NCBI GenBank assembly: GCA_021780435.1
Contig: JAJXYV010000169.1
Location: forward strand, 1-38,449
Direction: 5' to 3'
Source: Pseudomonadota bacterium
GTDB lineage: Bacteria > Pseudomonadota > Alphaproteobacteria > Rhizobiales > Beijerinckiaceae
DNA: 38,449 nucleotides
Positions 15,908-25,500 of the stretch are shown one piece after another. A program made the translations under genes and the position numbers. The notes beneath the pieces were generated by a model. The model was not told the DNA's origin, did not search any database, and was given only the letters and a program-made list of their open reading frames with translations. The stretch's first letter is position 1; each line of letters begins with the position of its first letter.

Positions 15908-16531
15908 ATGGCCCGACAGGCGCGCAGTGAATCCGAACGCGAAGATCGCATGCGGGCCATTCGCGCCGCCGCGCTCGACATTTTCACGCACAAAGGCTTC
16001 GCCGCGGCGCGGCTCGAGGACGTCGCCTCGGCCGCTGGCGTCGGCAAGGGAACGATCTACCTCTATTTCCGTTCCAAGCAGGACCTGCTCGAGGCGATCG
16101 TGGCCCGCACGATCGGCGCGACCCTGGCCGAGGTCGAACAGGCGGTCGCCGCGTCTCCCCTTCCAGCAGGCGAATTGCTGCGGCTCGCCGGCGGGGCGAT
16201 CGCGCAGGGCGTGCAAGACCCGGAGCGCCGTCGGGTCCTGCATCTGGTCCTCTGCGAAGGCGCGCGCTTCCCGCAGATCGCCGAATTTTACCATCGCGAG
16301 ATCATTTCCCACGGGATGGCGATGATTCGCTCCATAATCTCCCGGGGGCAAGCGAGCGGCGAATTCGTTTCCGACGAACCGGGGCGTTTTCCGCAGCTCG
16401 TTTTCGCCCCCGCCCTTGTCGCCGTCATCTGGAGCGTCGTCTTCGCGCGGATCGAGCCGCTCGACGCCCGCGCCATGCTGGACGCGCATTTCGACCTGTT
16501 GATCCGCGCCCTGACCCGGAGACCGGCATGA
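15908..16531 (+). CDS. TetR/AcrR family transcriptional repressor of the ABC exporter operon
   Basis: 207 residues from ATG 15908. The N-terminal helix-turn-helix is typical of TetR (RAAALDIFTHKGFAAARLED, then VGKGTIYLYFRSKQDLLEAI, about residues 18-65). The C-terminal domain is helical and ligand-binding, of the AcrR-like type. The gene is preceded by a palindromic operator and overlaps the HlyD gene by ATGA, so it should be autoregulated together with the exporter. The inducer is unknown, probably a toxic hydrophobic compound exported by the system. Confidence 0.93.
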   Translation: MARQARSESEREDRMRAIRAAALDIFTHKGFAAARLEDVASAAGVGKGTIYLYFRSKQDLLEAIVARTIGATLAEVEQAVAASPLPAGELLRLAGGAIAQGVQDPERRRVLHLVLCEGARFPQIAEFYHREIISHGMAMIRSIISRGQASGEFVSDEPGRFPQLVFAPALVAVIWSVVFARIEPLDARAMLDAHFDLLIRALTRRPA

Positions 16532-17520
16532 AAAAATGGCGCAAGCTCATCGCGGCGCTGGTCATTCTCGGCGTCGTCAGCTGGGGCGCGAGCAAGGTCT
16601 TCGCCCCGGCAAAGCCGCAGGATCTCTTCACCGGCTATGTCGAGGGCGACCTTGTCCAGATCGGCCCCGTGGAGGGGGAAAGGCTGGCGCGCCTCGATGT
16701 TCAGCCGGGCGATACCGTCGCCAAGGACGCGACGCTCTTCACCATGGCGACGCCGATCCTCGACGAGCAGCGCGCCGAAGCCAGGGCGAAGGTCGCGCAG
16801 AGCGAAGCCAATATGAGGAACATGCAGGCGGCGCTGCAACGGCCTGAGCAGATCGCGGTGCTGCAGGCCGCGGTCGAATCCGCCAAGGCGGCGCTCGTCC
16901 TCTCGCGGACCGAATACGAGCGTCAGGAAACGCTTCTGGCCAAAGGTTGGGCCAGCGTCGCGGCGCGCGACCAGGCCAAATTCGCATTCGACCGCGACAA
17001 GGCCAATCTCACCCAAGCCGAGCGTCAGGTCACGGCCGGCCTGATCCCGTCGCGCCACCAGGAAATCACGGGCGCGGCCGCCGCCATGACCCAGGCGCAG
17101 GCGGAACTCGACCAGATCGACGTCCGCATCAGCCGCCAGACCGTCCATGCGCCAGCCGCGGGAATCATCCAGGACGTCTATTTCTGGCCCGGCGAGATCG
17201 TCGGCGCGGGCCAGCCGATCCTCGCGCTGTTGCCGCCGGAAAACCGCAAGGTGCGCTTCTATGTCCCGGAGCCGCAGCTTGCGCGCTTCGCCCTGGGCGC
17301 GAAGATTTCCGTCTCCTGCGACAAATGCCCTTCGAATCTCGAAGGCCGCGTGATCTACATTTCGCAGCAGGCCGAATACACGCCGCCGGTGATCTTCTCG
17401 CTTCAGGAGCGCGGCAAGCTGGTGTTCCGCGTGGACGCGCGGCTTGACGATCCCTCCATCCTGCTGCCGCTCGGCCTGCCGGTGACGACGCGGCTGATCG
17501 CGGCGGAGCCGGCCAGATGA
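16528..17520 (+). CDS. HlyD-family periplasmic adaptor of an ABC-2 exporter (YbhG-like)
   Basis: 330 residues; its ATG overlaps the tetR stop. One N-terminal membrane anchor (residues 8-25) is followed by the beta-barrel/lipoyl half-motif (GYVEGDLVQIGPVEG), a long helical hairpin (about 80-200), and the second lipoyl half (VHAPAAGIIQDVYFWPGE). SCDKCPSNLEG and EYTPPVIFS near the C-terminus are typical of the YbhG/YhiI adaptors. The protein bridges the inner-membrane ABC transporter to an outer-membrane channel that is not encoded nearby. It overlaps the ATPase gene by 4 nt, indicating tight coupling. Confidence 0.92.
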   Translation: MKKWRKLIAALVILGVVSWGASKVFAPAKPQDLFTGYVEGDLVQIGPVEGERLARLDVQPGDTVAKDATLFTMATPILDEQRAEARAKVAQSEANMRNMQAALQRPEQIAVLQAAVESAKAALVLSRTEYERQETLLAKGWASVAARDQAKFAFDRDKANLTQAERQVTAGLIPSRHQEITGAAAAMTQAQAELDQIDVRISRQTVHAPAAGIIQDVYFWPGEIVGAGQPILALLPPENRKVRFYVPEPQLARFALGAKISVSCDKCPSNLEGRVIYISQQAEYTPPVIFSLQERGKLVFRVDARLDDPSILLPLGLPVTTRLIAAEPAR

Positions 17521-18446
17521 ACGCCGACGACGAAATCGTCATCGACGTGCGCGGGCTCAACAAGAGCTTCGGCGGCAAACGAGTCGTCGAGGATCTGACG
17601 ATGCAGGTGCGGCGCGGCCGCATCCACGGTTTTCTCGGACCGAACGGCAGCGGCAAGACCACGACCATTCGCATGTTGTGCGGCCTGCTGACGCCCGACA
17701 GCGGCCAGGGCTCGTGCCTCGGCTTCGACATCCTCACCGAACAGACGGAGATCAAGCGCCGCATCGGCTACATGACCCAGAGCTTCTCGCTCTATCAGGA
17801 CCTTACGATCCGCGAGAATCTCGAATTCATCGGCCGTGTCTACGGGCTCGACGACCCGTCGGCGCGGGCGACCGAAGCGATCGAGCAGCTTGGTCTGACC
17901 GGCCGCGCCAATCAGCTCGCGGCCGAATTGTCCGGCGGCTGGAAGCAGCGGCTCGCGCTTGGCGCCTGCATCATGCCGCGCCCGCAGCTGCTGCTGCTCG
18001 ACGAGCCGACCGCCGGCGTCGACCCGAAGGCGCGGCGCGATTTCTGGGATGAGATCCACCAACTCGCCCATGAGGGCCTCACCGTGCTGGTCTCGACCCA
18101 TTACATGGACGAGGCCGAGCGCTGCCACGAGATCGCTTATATCGCCTATGGCCATCTGCTGACGCAGGGAACGACGGCCGAGATCATAGCCGCCTCCGGC
18201 CTTTCGACCTATGTCGTCTCCGGCGTCGACCTTGGCGATCTCGCCGGCACGCTGAAACACACGCCCGGCGTGGACATGGTCGCTCCCTTCGGCGCGAAAC
18301 TCCATGTCGCCGGCCGCGACGCCGGGGCGCTCGACCGGGTCGCGGAAAAATTCACCGCGCCGGGAGTCGTCTGGGAGCGCGACGAACCCAATCTCGAGGA
18401 TGTGTTCATCGATCTGATGGGGCGCGCGCGGAGCAATTATCCATGA
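17517..18446 (+). CDS. ABC-2 exporter ATP-binding protein
   Basis: 309 residues. Walker A GPNGSGKTT at 41-49, Q-loop YMTQSFSLY at 85-93, signature LSGGWKQRLALG at 138-149, Walker [13 protein letters not shown] at 158-169 and switch His in STHYMDEAE are all intact. The C-terminal extension (VSGVDLGDLAGTL onward) is the regulatory tail of DrrA/CcmA-type ATPases. It has a single nucleotide-binding domain, unlike E. coli YbhF with two, so it should work as a homodimer. The gene overlaps both the adaptor and the permease genes by 4 nt. The substrate is unknown. Confidence 0.94.
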   Translation: MNADDEIVIDVRGLNKSFGGKRVVEDLTMQVRRGRIHGFLGPNGSGKTTTIRMLCGLLTPDSGQGSCLGFDILTEQTEIKRRIGYMTQSFSLYQDLTIRENLEFIGRVYGLDDPSARATEAIEQLGLTGRANQLAAELSGGWKQRLALGACIMPRPQLLLLDEPTAGVDPKARRDFWDEIHQLAHEGLTVLVSTHYMDEAERCHEIAYIAYGHLLTQGTTAEIIAASGLSTYVVSGVDLGDLAGTLKHTPGVDMVAPFGAKLHVAGRDAGALDRVAEKFTAPGVVWERDEPNLEDVFIDLMGRARSNYP

Positions 18447-19678
18447 GCGCCTCAGCTGACCGCACCGGGCCGCAGGGCGAACCCCAGCCGCCGCGCTCCG
18501 CTCGCCGCGCGACGCATGAAGGGGAAAGATCTCGGCGCCTTCCGCGTTTCTGGGCCTCGCTGGAGCGGCTCTACGCCGTCTTCGTCAAGGAGTTGATCCA
18601 GCTGCGCCGCGACCGTCTGACCTTCGCGACCATGATCGCCATTCCGGTCATGCAGCTCATCCTGTTCGGCTTCGCGATCAATTCCGACCCGAAGCACCTG
18701 CCGACCGCGGTGCTCGACAACGACCACAGCGCTTATTCCCGGCTCTTCATCACCGCGCTCAAGGCGACCGACTATTTCGACATCCGTTATTCCCTGTCCG
18801 GCCCGGAACAGATCGATCCGCTGATCCTTTCCGGCGCGGTGAATTTCGCGGTGGAAATTCCGCAGGATTTCGCCCGCAAGCTCGCGCGCGGCGAAAACCC
18901 CGCGATCCTCGTCGTCGCGGACGCCGCCGACCCCACCGCCGTGAACGGCGCGTCGATCGCGCTCAGCGGCATGGCGGCGCAGGTCTTTACCCGCGAATTG
19001 CTCGGACCGCTGCAAAACCTGTCGTCGAAACCCGCGCCCTATGAGGTGCGCCTGCAGAAGCGCTATAATCCGGCGGGCGAGACGCGGCTCAACATCGTAC
19101 CCGGACTCGTCGGCACGATCCTGACCTTGACCATGCTGATCTTCACCGCGCTTTCGGTGACGCGCGAGGTCGAGCGCAACACCATGGAATCGCTGCTCGC
19201 CATGCCGATCAATCCGGTCGAGATCATGCTGGGCAAGATCCTGCCCTATGCGGCGGTCGGCTTTTTCCAGATGACCCTGATTGCGGTCGCGGCGCGCTTC
19301 ATCTTCGACGTGCCTGTGGTCGGCAATCTGGGAACCTTCGTCGTGCTGACCATGCTTTTCATCGTGGCCAATCTCTCCGTGGGCTATACATTCTCGACCA
19401 TCTCCCGGAACCAGCTCCAGGCCATGCAGATGAGCTTCTTCTTCTTCCTGCCGAGCATCCTGCTCTCCGGCTTCATGTTTCCCTTCCGCGGCATGCCGGA
19501 CTGGGCGCAGGACATCGGCTCGATCCTGCCGCTCACCCATTATCTGCGCATCGTGCGCGGCGTGATGCTCAAGGGCGCGGGCTTCGTCGATCTTGCCGCC
19601 GACATCGCCGCGCTTGGCGCCTTCACGCTCGCGGCCATGACCGTCGCGGTCCTGCGCTTCCGCCAGACGCTGGATTGA
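18443..19678 (+). CDS. ABC-2 type permease (YbhS/YbhR-like)
   Basis: 411 residues, ATG overlapping the ATPase stop. About 45 N-terminal residues are polar and basic, followed by FVKELIQLRRDRLTF and the first membrane helix. A large extracytoplasmic domain (about 75-210) precedes five further helices, with the hallmark EVERNTMESLLAMPINPVEI coupling segment. It has the arrangement of ABC-2 multidrug permeases of the YbhR/YbhS family. Only one permease is present, so a homodimer is expected. It forms the membrane channel of the TetR-controlled exporter. Confidence 0.93.
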   Translation: MSASADRTGPQGEPQPPRSARRATHEGERSRRLPRFWASLERLYAVFVKELIQLRRDRLTFATMIAIPVMQLILFGFAINSDPKHLPTAVLDNDHSAYSRLFITALKATDYFDIRYSLSGPEQIDPLILSGAVNFAVEIPQDFARKLARGENPAILVVADAADPTAVNGASIALSGMAAQVFTRELLGPLQNLSSKPAPYEVRLQKRYNPAGETRLNIVPGLVGTILTLTMLIFTALSVTREVERNTMESLLAMPINPVEIMLGKILPYAAVGFFQMTLIAVAARFIFDVPVVGNLGTFVVLTMLFIVANLSVGYTFSTISRNQLQAMQMSFFFFLPSILLSGFMFPFRGMPDWAQDIGSILPLTHYLRIVRGVMLKGAGFVDLAADIAALGAFTLAAMTVAVLRFRQTLD

Positions 19679-19696
19679 TCGGGGATCGGCGCCGAA

Positions 19697-20908
19697 ATGA
19701 GCGAAGGCTTGCAGGACGTCCTCTGGATTCTGAGCATCGCCATGCTGGTCGCCATAGCGGCGCGCCGCCTGCGCCTGCCTTATACGATCGGCCTCGTCTT
19801 CGTCGGCGCCCTGCTCGCCTTTTCGCGGATCGACGTCGGCCCCGACCTGACGTCAGAACTCATCCTCGACCTCATCCTGCCGCCGCTGCTGTTCGAGGCC
19901 GCGATCGCCCTGCGCTGGCCCGATCTGCGCGCCGATCTGCCGCCGATCCTGACCTTCTCGATTCTCGGCACATTCCTCGCCATGGCGGTCGTCGCTTGCG
20001 GCCTCGTCTGGCTGCTGCATTGGCCGCTCGCCGCCGCCCTGGTGTTCGGCGCGCTGATCTCGGCCACCGATCCGGTGGCGATCATCGCCATGTTCAAGGA
20101 CAACAAGCTCCACGGCAGGCTGAGCCTTCTGGTGGAGGCGGAAAGCCTGTTCAACGACGGCGCGGCCGCCGTGCTTTTCGCCATGGCGCTCGCATGGGCG
20201 CAATCCTCCGCGGTCGTCGGCGACGCCGCCCCGAACGTGATCAATTCGGCCCTCACCCTTGCGCGCGTCGTCTTCGGCGGGATCGGCGTCGGCGTGGCGG
20301 CCGGCGCGGCGGCGATCCTGCTCGCGCGCGGCACGTCCGAACATCTGGTGGAAGTGACCCTCTCGACCATCGCCGCCTTCGCGTCCTTCCTCGCCGCCGA
20401 GCGGCTGCAGGTCTCCGGCGTGCTGGCCACCGTGACGGCTGGGCTCATCGTCGGCAATTTCGGGATTTTCGGCCCTGAAGACCGCTCCTTCCTGAGCCAA
20501 AGGGGCCGTGAGGCCATGGTCGATTTCTGGGAATTCGCGGCCTTTCTCGCCAATTCCGTGATCTTCCTGCTGATCGGCGCCAATATCGCCGCCATGCATT
20601 ATGAGACCTATGGCGGCGTGGTGGTCGCAAGCGTGATCGCGCTCGTGCTGGTCGCGCGCGCCGTCGCAGTCTATCCGCTCAGCCTGTTCTTCCTCGGCTC
20701 ACGCTATCGAATTGCGCCCGCCGAACAACTTGCCTTGTGGTGGGGCGGCCTGCGCGGCGCGCTCGGCCTCGCCCTCGCCTTGTCGCTGCCCGCATCGATC
20801 CCGCTGCGCGACGAGATCGTCGTCGTCACTTTCGCCGTGGTCGCCTTTTCCATCGTCATCCAGGGCCTGACCATGCCCTGGCTGCTGCGGCGGCTGAAAG
20901 TCCTCTGA
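19697..20908 (+). CDS. Na+/H+ antiporter, CPA1 (NhaP/NHE) family
   Basis: 403 residues, about 12 transmembrane helices through the whole length. The transport motifs are present: SATDPVAI with T124-D125 and ESLFNDGAA with N153-D154, the ion-binding pair of CPA1 antiporters. The protein ends soon after the last helix, with no long cytoplasmic tail. It exchanges Na+ (or K+) for H+ across the inner membrane. The start is 18 nt downstream of the ABC permease, so some read-through from the exporter operon is possible, although there is no functional link known. It is convergent with the Cys-rich gene. Confidence 0.9.
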   Translation: MSEGLQDVLWILSIAMLVAIAARRLRLPYTIGLVFVGALLAFSRIDVGPDLTSELILDLILPPLLFEAAIALRWPDLRADLPPILTFSILGTFLAMAVVACGLVWLLHWPLAAALVFGALISATDPVAIIAMFKDNKLHGRLSLLVEAESLFNDGAAAVLFAMALAWAQSSAVVGDAAPNVINSALTLARVVFGGIGVGVAAGAAAILLARGTSEHLVEVTLSTIAAFASFLAAERLQVSGVLATVTAGLIVGNFGIFGPEDRSFLSQRGREAMVDFWEFAAFLANSVIFLLIGANIAAMHYETYGGVVVASVIALVLVARAVAVYPLSLFFLGSRYRIAPAEQLALWWGGLRGALGLALALSLPASIPLRDEIVVVTFAVVAFSIVIQGLTMPWLLRRLKVL

Positions 20909-20920
20909 CTCGACCCGCTT

Positions 20921-21349
20921 TCAGCCATCCTCTCGGGCAGGCGACAATTCCAGAACGCCCTCCGCGCAGCGGTCGGTCGCATGGGTCGTCGGCCAGAAGG
21001 TGCGCGGACCCGGCTCGGACGAAGGCACAGGCGCCTGACGATGGCAATAGCCGGCGTCTTCCCACCACCAGGCCAGCTTGTCTTCTCGATCCGTCGGCTC
21101 GAATCCGTTGGCCGGGCGCCGCCAAAACCGGCAATCGGCGCAATAAACGAGTTCCACGCCTGCCGTGGCGAGAACATGTTCGCCGCAGGATTGCGCGCTA
21201 TGGGTCTGCGGCCAGTGCGCGACGGACTCGCTTGTCAACGCGACGGGCGCGCGACGCGCGCACCAGCCTTCCCCGGGGCGCCTGATCTGCCAGTGCAGAC
21301 AACTGGAGCACGTCGGTGTTTCTTCGGTTTCCTCGGCTTCGTCGGACAT
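20921..21349 (-). CDS. Cysteine-rich protein with two tandem four-Cys repeats, in the RND operon
   Basis: 142 residues from ATG 21349, with AAGGAG 8 nt upstream. There are exactly eight cysteines in two matching sets: C14-x2-C17-x12-C30-x24-C55 and C70-x2-C73-x28-C102-x25-C128. Each set carries Trp a few residues after the CxxC and a W-P-x-T-H motif (46-50 and 119-123) before the last Cys. The protein is therefore an internal duplication of a small metal- or FeS-binding unit. It has no signal peptide or membrane segment. Single-unit proteins of this pattern exist in bacteria and phages, with unknown function as far as I know. It begins 17 nt after the RND adaptor stop, so it is cotranscribed with the pump. 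Confidence 0.8.
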   Translation of the reverse strand: MSDEAEETEETPTCSSCLHWQIRRPGEGWCARRAPVALTSESVAHWPQTHSAQSCGEHVLATAGVELVYCADCRFWRRPANGFEPTDREDKLAWWWEDAGYCHRQAPVPSSEPGPRTFWPTTHATDRCAEGVLELSPAREDG

Positions 21350-21366
21350 CGTCGATGCTCCTTGCC

Positions 21367-22575
21367 TTATTGGGACGGCGCGGCGCCGGCGTCTGGCCGG
21401 GCCGGATCGGCTGAGGCGCCGTCAACGCGAACCTCATCACCTTCGGCGAGCGTGTCGCCCGGATTGTCGATGATGCGTTCATTGGGCGAGAGACCCGACG
21501 CCACTTCGATCTCGACGCCATAATCATGGGCGACGACAATGTTCTTGAAATGGGCGCGGCCATTCTCGATCGTTGCGACGCGATCGCCGTTCTTGTCGAC
21601 AACGAGCGCGCTGGCTGGAATGCGCAGTTCATTCTTCGGACCGGACGGCAGTGAAAAACGCACCTCCGCATATTCGCCCGGAAGCAGAAGGCGATCCGGA
21701 TTCGGCGCGTTGAGTTCGACCAGCAGCGTGCGCGATTTCAACTCGATCGAATTTGATGTCGTGACGATGGTCGCGTCAAAAACCCGGTCCGGGTGCTGCT
21801 TGAGAAGCAAGGTCGCCTTCGCGCCGGGCAGCAGATCCATGGCGTAATTCTCCGGGGCGCTGACATAGACGCGCACCGCATGGATATCGGCCACCTTGAA
21901 CAAGGGTTGGCTCTGATCGGAAACGTCGACGAAAGAGCCGATGTCGATATTGCGCGCCGTGACCACCCCATCAAAGGGCGCGACCACATTGGCGAAATCC
22001 TTCTTCGCCAGCAGCCGCTGGAGTTCGGCTTCGGCGGCCCGAACATCCGCTTGCTTGACGAGCGAGTCGCTCTCTTTTTCGGCGATCGACTGCTGCGAGA
22101 CAGCCGGGGTCGAACGCAGCGCGTCCCACCGCTGCGCGGTCAGGTCAGCCATGGCCTCCGCCGCCTTGGCGTGGGCAATGTCTTCGCGGGCCTTCGCGAT
22201 CTGCTGGTCGAGTTCGGGCGTGTCGATCACCGCCAGAATCTCGCCCTTTTTTACAATGGCCCCGATGTCCTTGCGCCATTCCTTGATGTAGCCGACGACC
22301 TGGGCGTCGATGTCCGCATCATAGAAAGCAGCGATCCGCCCCGGCAAAGTGAAGACATGCGGGCTCGTGTCGAGATGCGGCGAGATCACAGCCACGCTCG
22401 CGATGGCGCGCTCGTCCGTCCAGCGCTCGAGCTTGGCCGCCTCCGTCCGCCTCTGCTCGATCCCTCGCGCGACCAGTCCCGCGAGAATGATGAGGGTCAG
22501 CAACAGAATGATCAGGCCGCGATGTTTGCGCGGCGGCGCCTTTTTCGCGACGGCGACTGTCTGGTCGTGGGGCAT
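21367..22575 (-). CDS. RND efflux periplasmic adaptor subunit
   Basis: 402 residues from ATG 22575 (GAGG 8 nt upstream), 10 nt after the pump gene. A basic N-terminus leads into a single membrane segment (about 20-37), then the lipoyl half-motif (GYIKEWRKDIGAIVKKGEIL), a helical hairpin, and the second half (VVAPFDGVVTARNIDIGSFV). A beta-barrel domain (VRVYVSAPENYAMDLLPG) and a membrane-proximal domain follow. This is the MFP layout of AcrA/MdtA-type adaptors. It should couple the RND pump to an outer-membrane factor, for which no gene is seen here. Confidence 0.94.
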   Translation of the reverse strand: MPHDQTVAVAKKAPPRKHRGLIILLLTLIILAGLVARGIEQRRTEAAKLERWTDERAIASVAVISPHLDTSPHVFTLPGRIAAFYDADIDAQVVGYIKEWRKDIGAIVKKGEILAVIDTPELDQQIAKAREDIAHAKAAEAMADLTAQRWDALRSTPAVSQQSIAEKESDSLVKQADVRAAEAELQRLLAKKDFANVVAPFDGVVTARNIDIGSFVDVSDQSQPLFKVADIHAVRVYVSAPENYAMDLLPGAKATLLLKQHPDRVFDATIVTTSNSIELKSRTLLVELNAPNPDRLLLPGEYAEVRFSLPSGPKNELRIPASALVVDKNGDRVATIENGRAHFKNIVVAHDYGVEIEVASGLSPNERIIDNPGDTLAEGDEVRVDGASADPARPDAGAAPSQ

Positions 22576-22585
22576 ATCACGATCC

Positions 22586-25500
22586 TCAATGAGCGGCTTT
22601 GGCGGGCGCTTTCGGCTTCCGCCGCCGCGCATGGACGATGCTGAAAACGACGGGCACGAAGATCAGCGTGGCGACGGTCGAGAACATCAGCCCCCCGATC
22701 ACGGCGCGGCCGAGCGGCGCATTCTGTTCGGCGCTCAGCGCCATCGGCGCCATGCCGATGATCATCGCCAGCGCCGTCATCAGCACTGGCCGGAAACGGC
22801 CGGTTCCCGCTTCGAGCGCGGCGCTGACCGGGTCCAGCCCCTCCGCGAGCTTTTCGCGGGCGAACGCGATGACGAGCAGCGAATTCGCCGTTGCGACGCC
22901 GACGCACATGATGGCGCCGGTGAGGGCGGGAACGGACAGGGTGGTTCTCGACAGGAACAACATCCAGACAATTCCCGCCTGTGCGGAAGGCAGGGCGCTG
23001 ACGATGACGAATGGATCGAGCCAGGACTGGAAATTGACGACGATCAGCAGATAGATCAGCACGATCGCGAGGGCGAGGCCGGCGAAAAGCTCGGTGTAGG
23101 CGCTGTTCATCGTTTCCGTCTGGCCACGCAGGATGACCTGCGTGCCCCGCGGCCGCTCCTTGTCCATGTCGGCGATGATCTTCTCCACATCGGCTGAAAC
23201 GCCGCCGAGGTCGCGCTGATTGTTCGACGCGAAAATATCGATCACCGGCTGGACGGAATAATGTGAAACGACCGCATCGCTTGTCGTGCGCTTGATGTCG
23301 GCGATCCCGCCGAGGATCTGTCCCAGGTTTTTCTGCGAGGCCGGGACGCGCGCCAGCGAGTCGAGCGAATCCATCCAATATTGCGGCGTCTGGGCCACGA
23401 TCGGATAGGACACGCCGGTCCTCGGATTGAGCCAGAAGACGGGATTGGTCTGGATGGAGCCGGCAAGGGTCACCTGAAGCGAGGTGGCGACGTCGCTTTC
23501 GGTCACGCCGACCTGATCGGCAAGCGTGCGGTTGACGTCGACCTTGAGCGTCGGCGCATCGAAAACCTGCTGGATGCGCGCGTCCGCGACCCCATCGATA
23601 TGGGCGATCCGCCTGAGCATCTTTTCGGCGAAGAGCCTGTTGGCGTCCTGGTTCGTGCCGACGATTTGCACGTCGATCGGCGCCGGCAGGCCGAAATTGA
23701 GAATCTGCGTGACGATGTCCGCGGGGAGGAAGGAAAAGGTCACGCCGGGAAATTTTTCGGGCAGCTTTTCACGAAGGCGGTCGACCACACGCTCGGTGTT
23801 CTTTTCCTGGCCCGCATTGAGGGTGATCAGCACATCCGCGTCGGCGGCGCTGATCGTGCCGGAATTGCCGTAAGCCGCGTTGATGCCGCTGATCGGCAGA
23901 CCGATGTTGTCGACGATGTTGGAGACGTTCTCGGGCCCTGCGACCCGCCGGATCTCGTCTTCGACCTCGTTGGCGAGCCGTTCCGAATCCTCGATGCGCA
24001 GTCCCGCGGGCCCGCGGAAATGCAGCTTGATTTCCCTGGTTTCGACATCCGGGAAGAAATTCCGGCCGAGGAAGGGAAAGAGGCTGAACGACGCGAGCAC
24101 GAAGGCGAGAAAGGCGAAGACGAAGCGCAGCCGCAATTCGAGGGCGCGACGCAGCAAGCCGGCATAGGCGTGGCGCATGGCTTCGAATCGATGCTCGAAA
24201 CCCTGCTGGAAGCGCACCAGGGGATTGCGCGACGGCGGCCCGCCAGCGTGATGATGCCCGCCCTGATCGGCGAGCAGGTAATGCGCCATGGTCGGCACGA
24301 GCGTCAGCGACAGGACATAGGACGCTGTCAGCGCGAAGACGACCGCCTTGGCGAGCGGGCGGAACAGGAAGCCCGACACGCCGGTCAGCCCGAACATCGA
24401 GACGAAAACGATCGACATGCACATCAGCGAAATCGTCACGGGCGCGATGATCTGGCGCGCGCAATCCATGATCGCGGATTCGATGTCCTTGTCTCGCTCG
24501 ATCTGCGAATTGATGTTTTCGATCCAGACGGTCGCGTCGTCGACCAGGATGCCGACCGCGAGCGCGAGGCCGCCGAGCGTCATGACATTGATGGTCTCGC
24601 CCGTCGCCGCGAGCGCCGCGATGGCGGAGAGAATCGCCAGCGGAATCGACACGCTGATGATCATGGTCGAACGCCAGCTGCCGAGGAACAGGAGGATCAT
24701 CAAGCCCGTGAGCGCGGCGGCCGTGAGTCCTTCCTGAATGACCGAATGGACCGCCGCCGTGACGAAGGTGGACTGGTCGCCGACCGCCTTGAGATCGAGC
24801 GATCTGGGCAGGCTTTCGCGCAATTGCGGCAGAAGCTTCTTGACCCCGGCGATCACGTCGAGCGTCGAGGCCGAACCCGCCTTGACGATGGTCATCAGCA
24901 CCGCTTTGGAGCCATCGACCCGCACGACATTGGTTTGCGGCGGATAAGAATCGTGCACATAGGCGACGTCGCGAATGAGGACGGTCGCGTCTTTGACGGT
25001 GCCGATCGGCAGGTCGTTGATCTGCTCAAGCCTTTCTGGGGAATCGTTCAGCTCGACGACATACTCGAACTGGCCGATCTTCTGCGTCCCGACCGGGGTG
25101 ATCAGGTCCTGGCGGCCGACCGCCTTCACGACGTCCTGCGCCGACAGGCCATAGGATTGCAGCTTGACCTGATCGAGGTCGATCTGCACCTGGCGCACCT
25201 TGCCGCCATAGGGCGAAGGCACGGCGGCGCCGGCGACCGTGGCCAAAGCCGGCCGGATGGTGTTCTGCGCGGCGTCGAAGATCTTGGCTTCCGACAACGC
25301 CTTGCTCGACAAGGCCAATTGCAGGATGGGCACGCTGGACGCGTTGAAGGTCAACACGTAGGGCGGCGTGATGCCTGGCGGCAGAAGCTTGAGAACCGTC
25401 TGCGAGGCCGCGGTGATCTGGGCGAGGGCGGCGTTGATGTTCACCGTCGGCTGGAAGAAGATCTTCACGACGCCGTAGCCGGCCATGGATTGCGATTCGA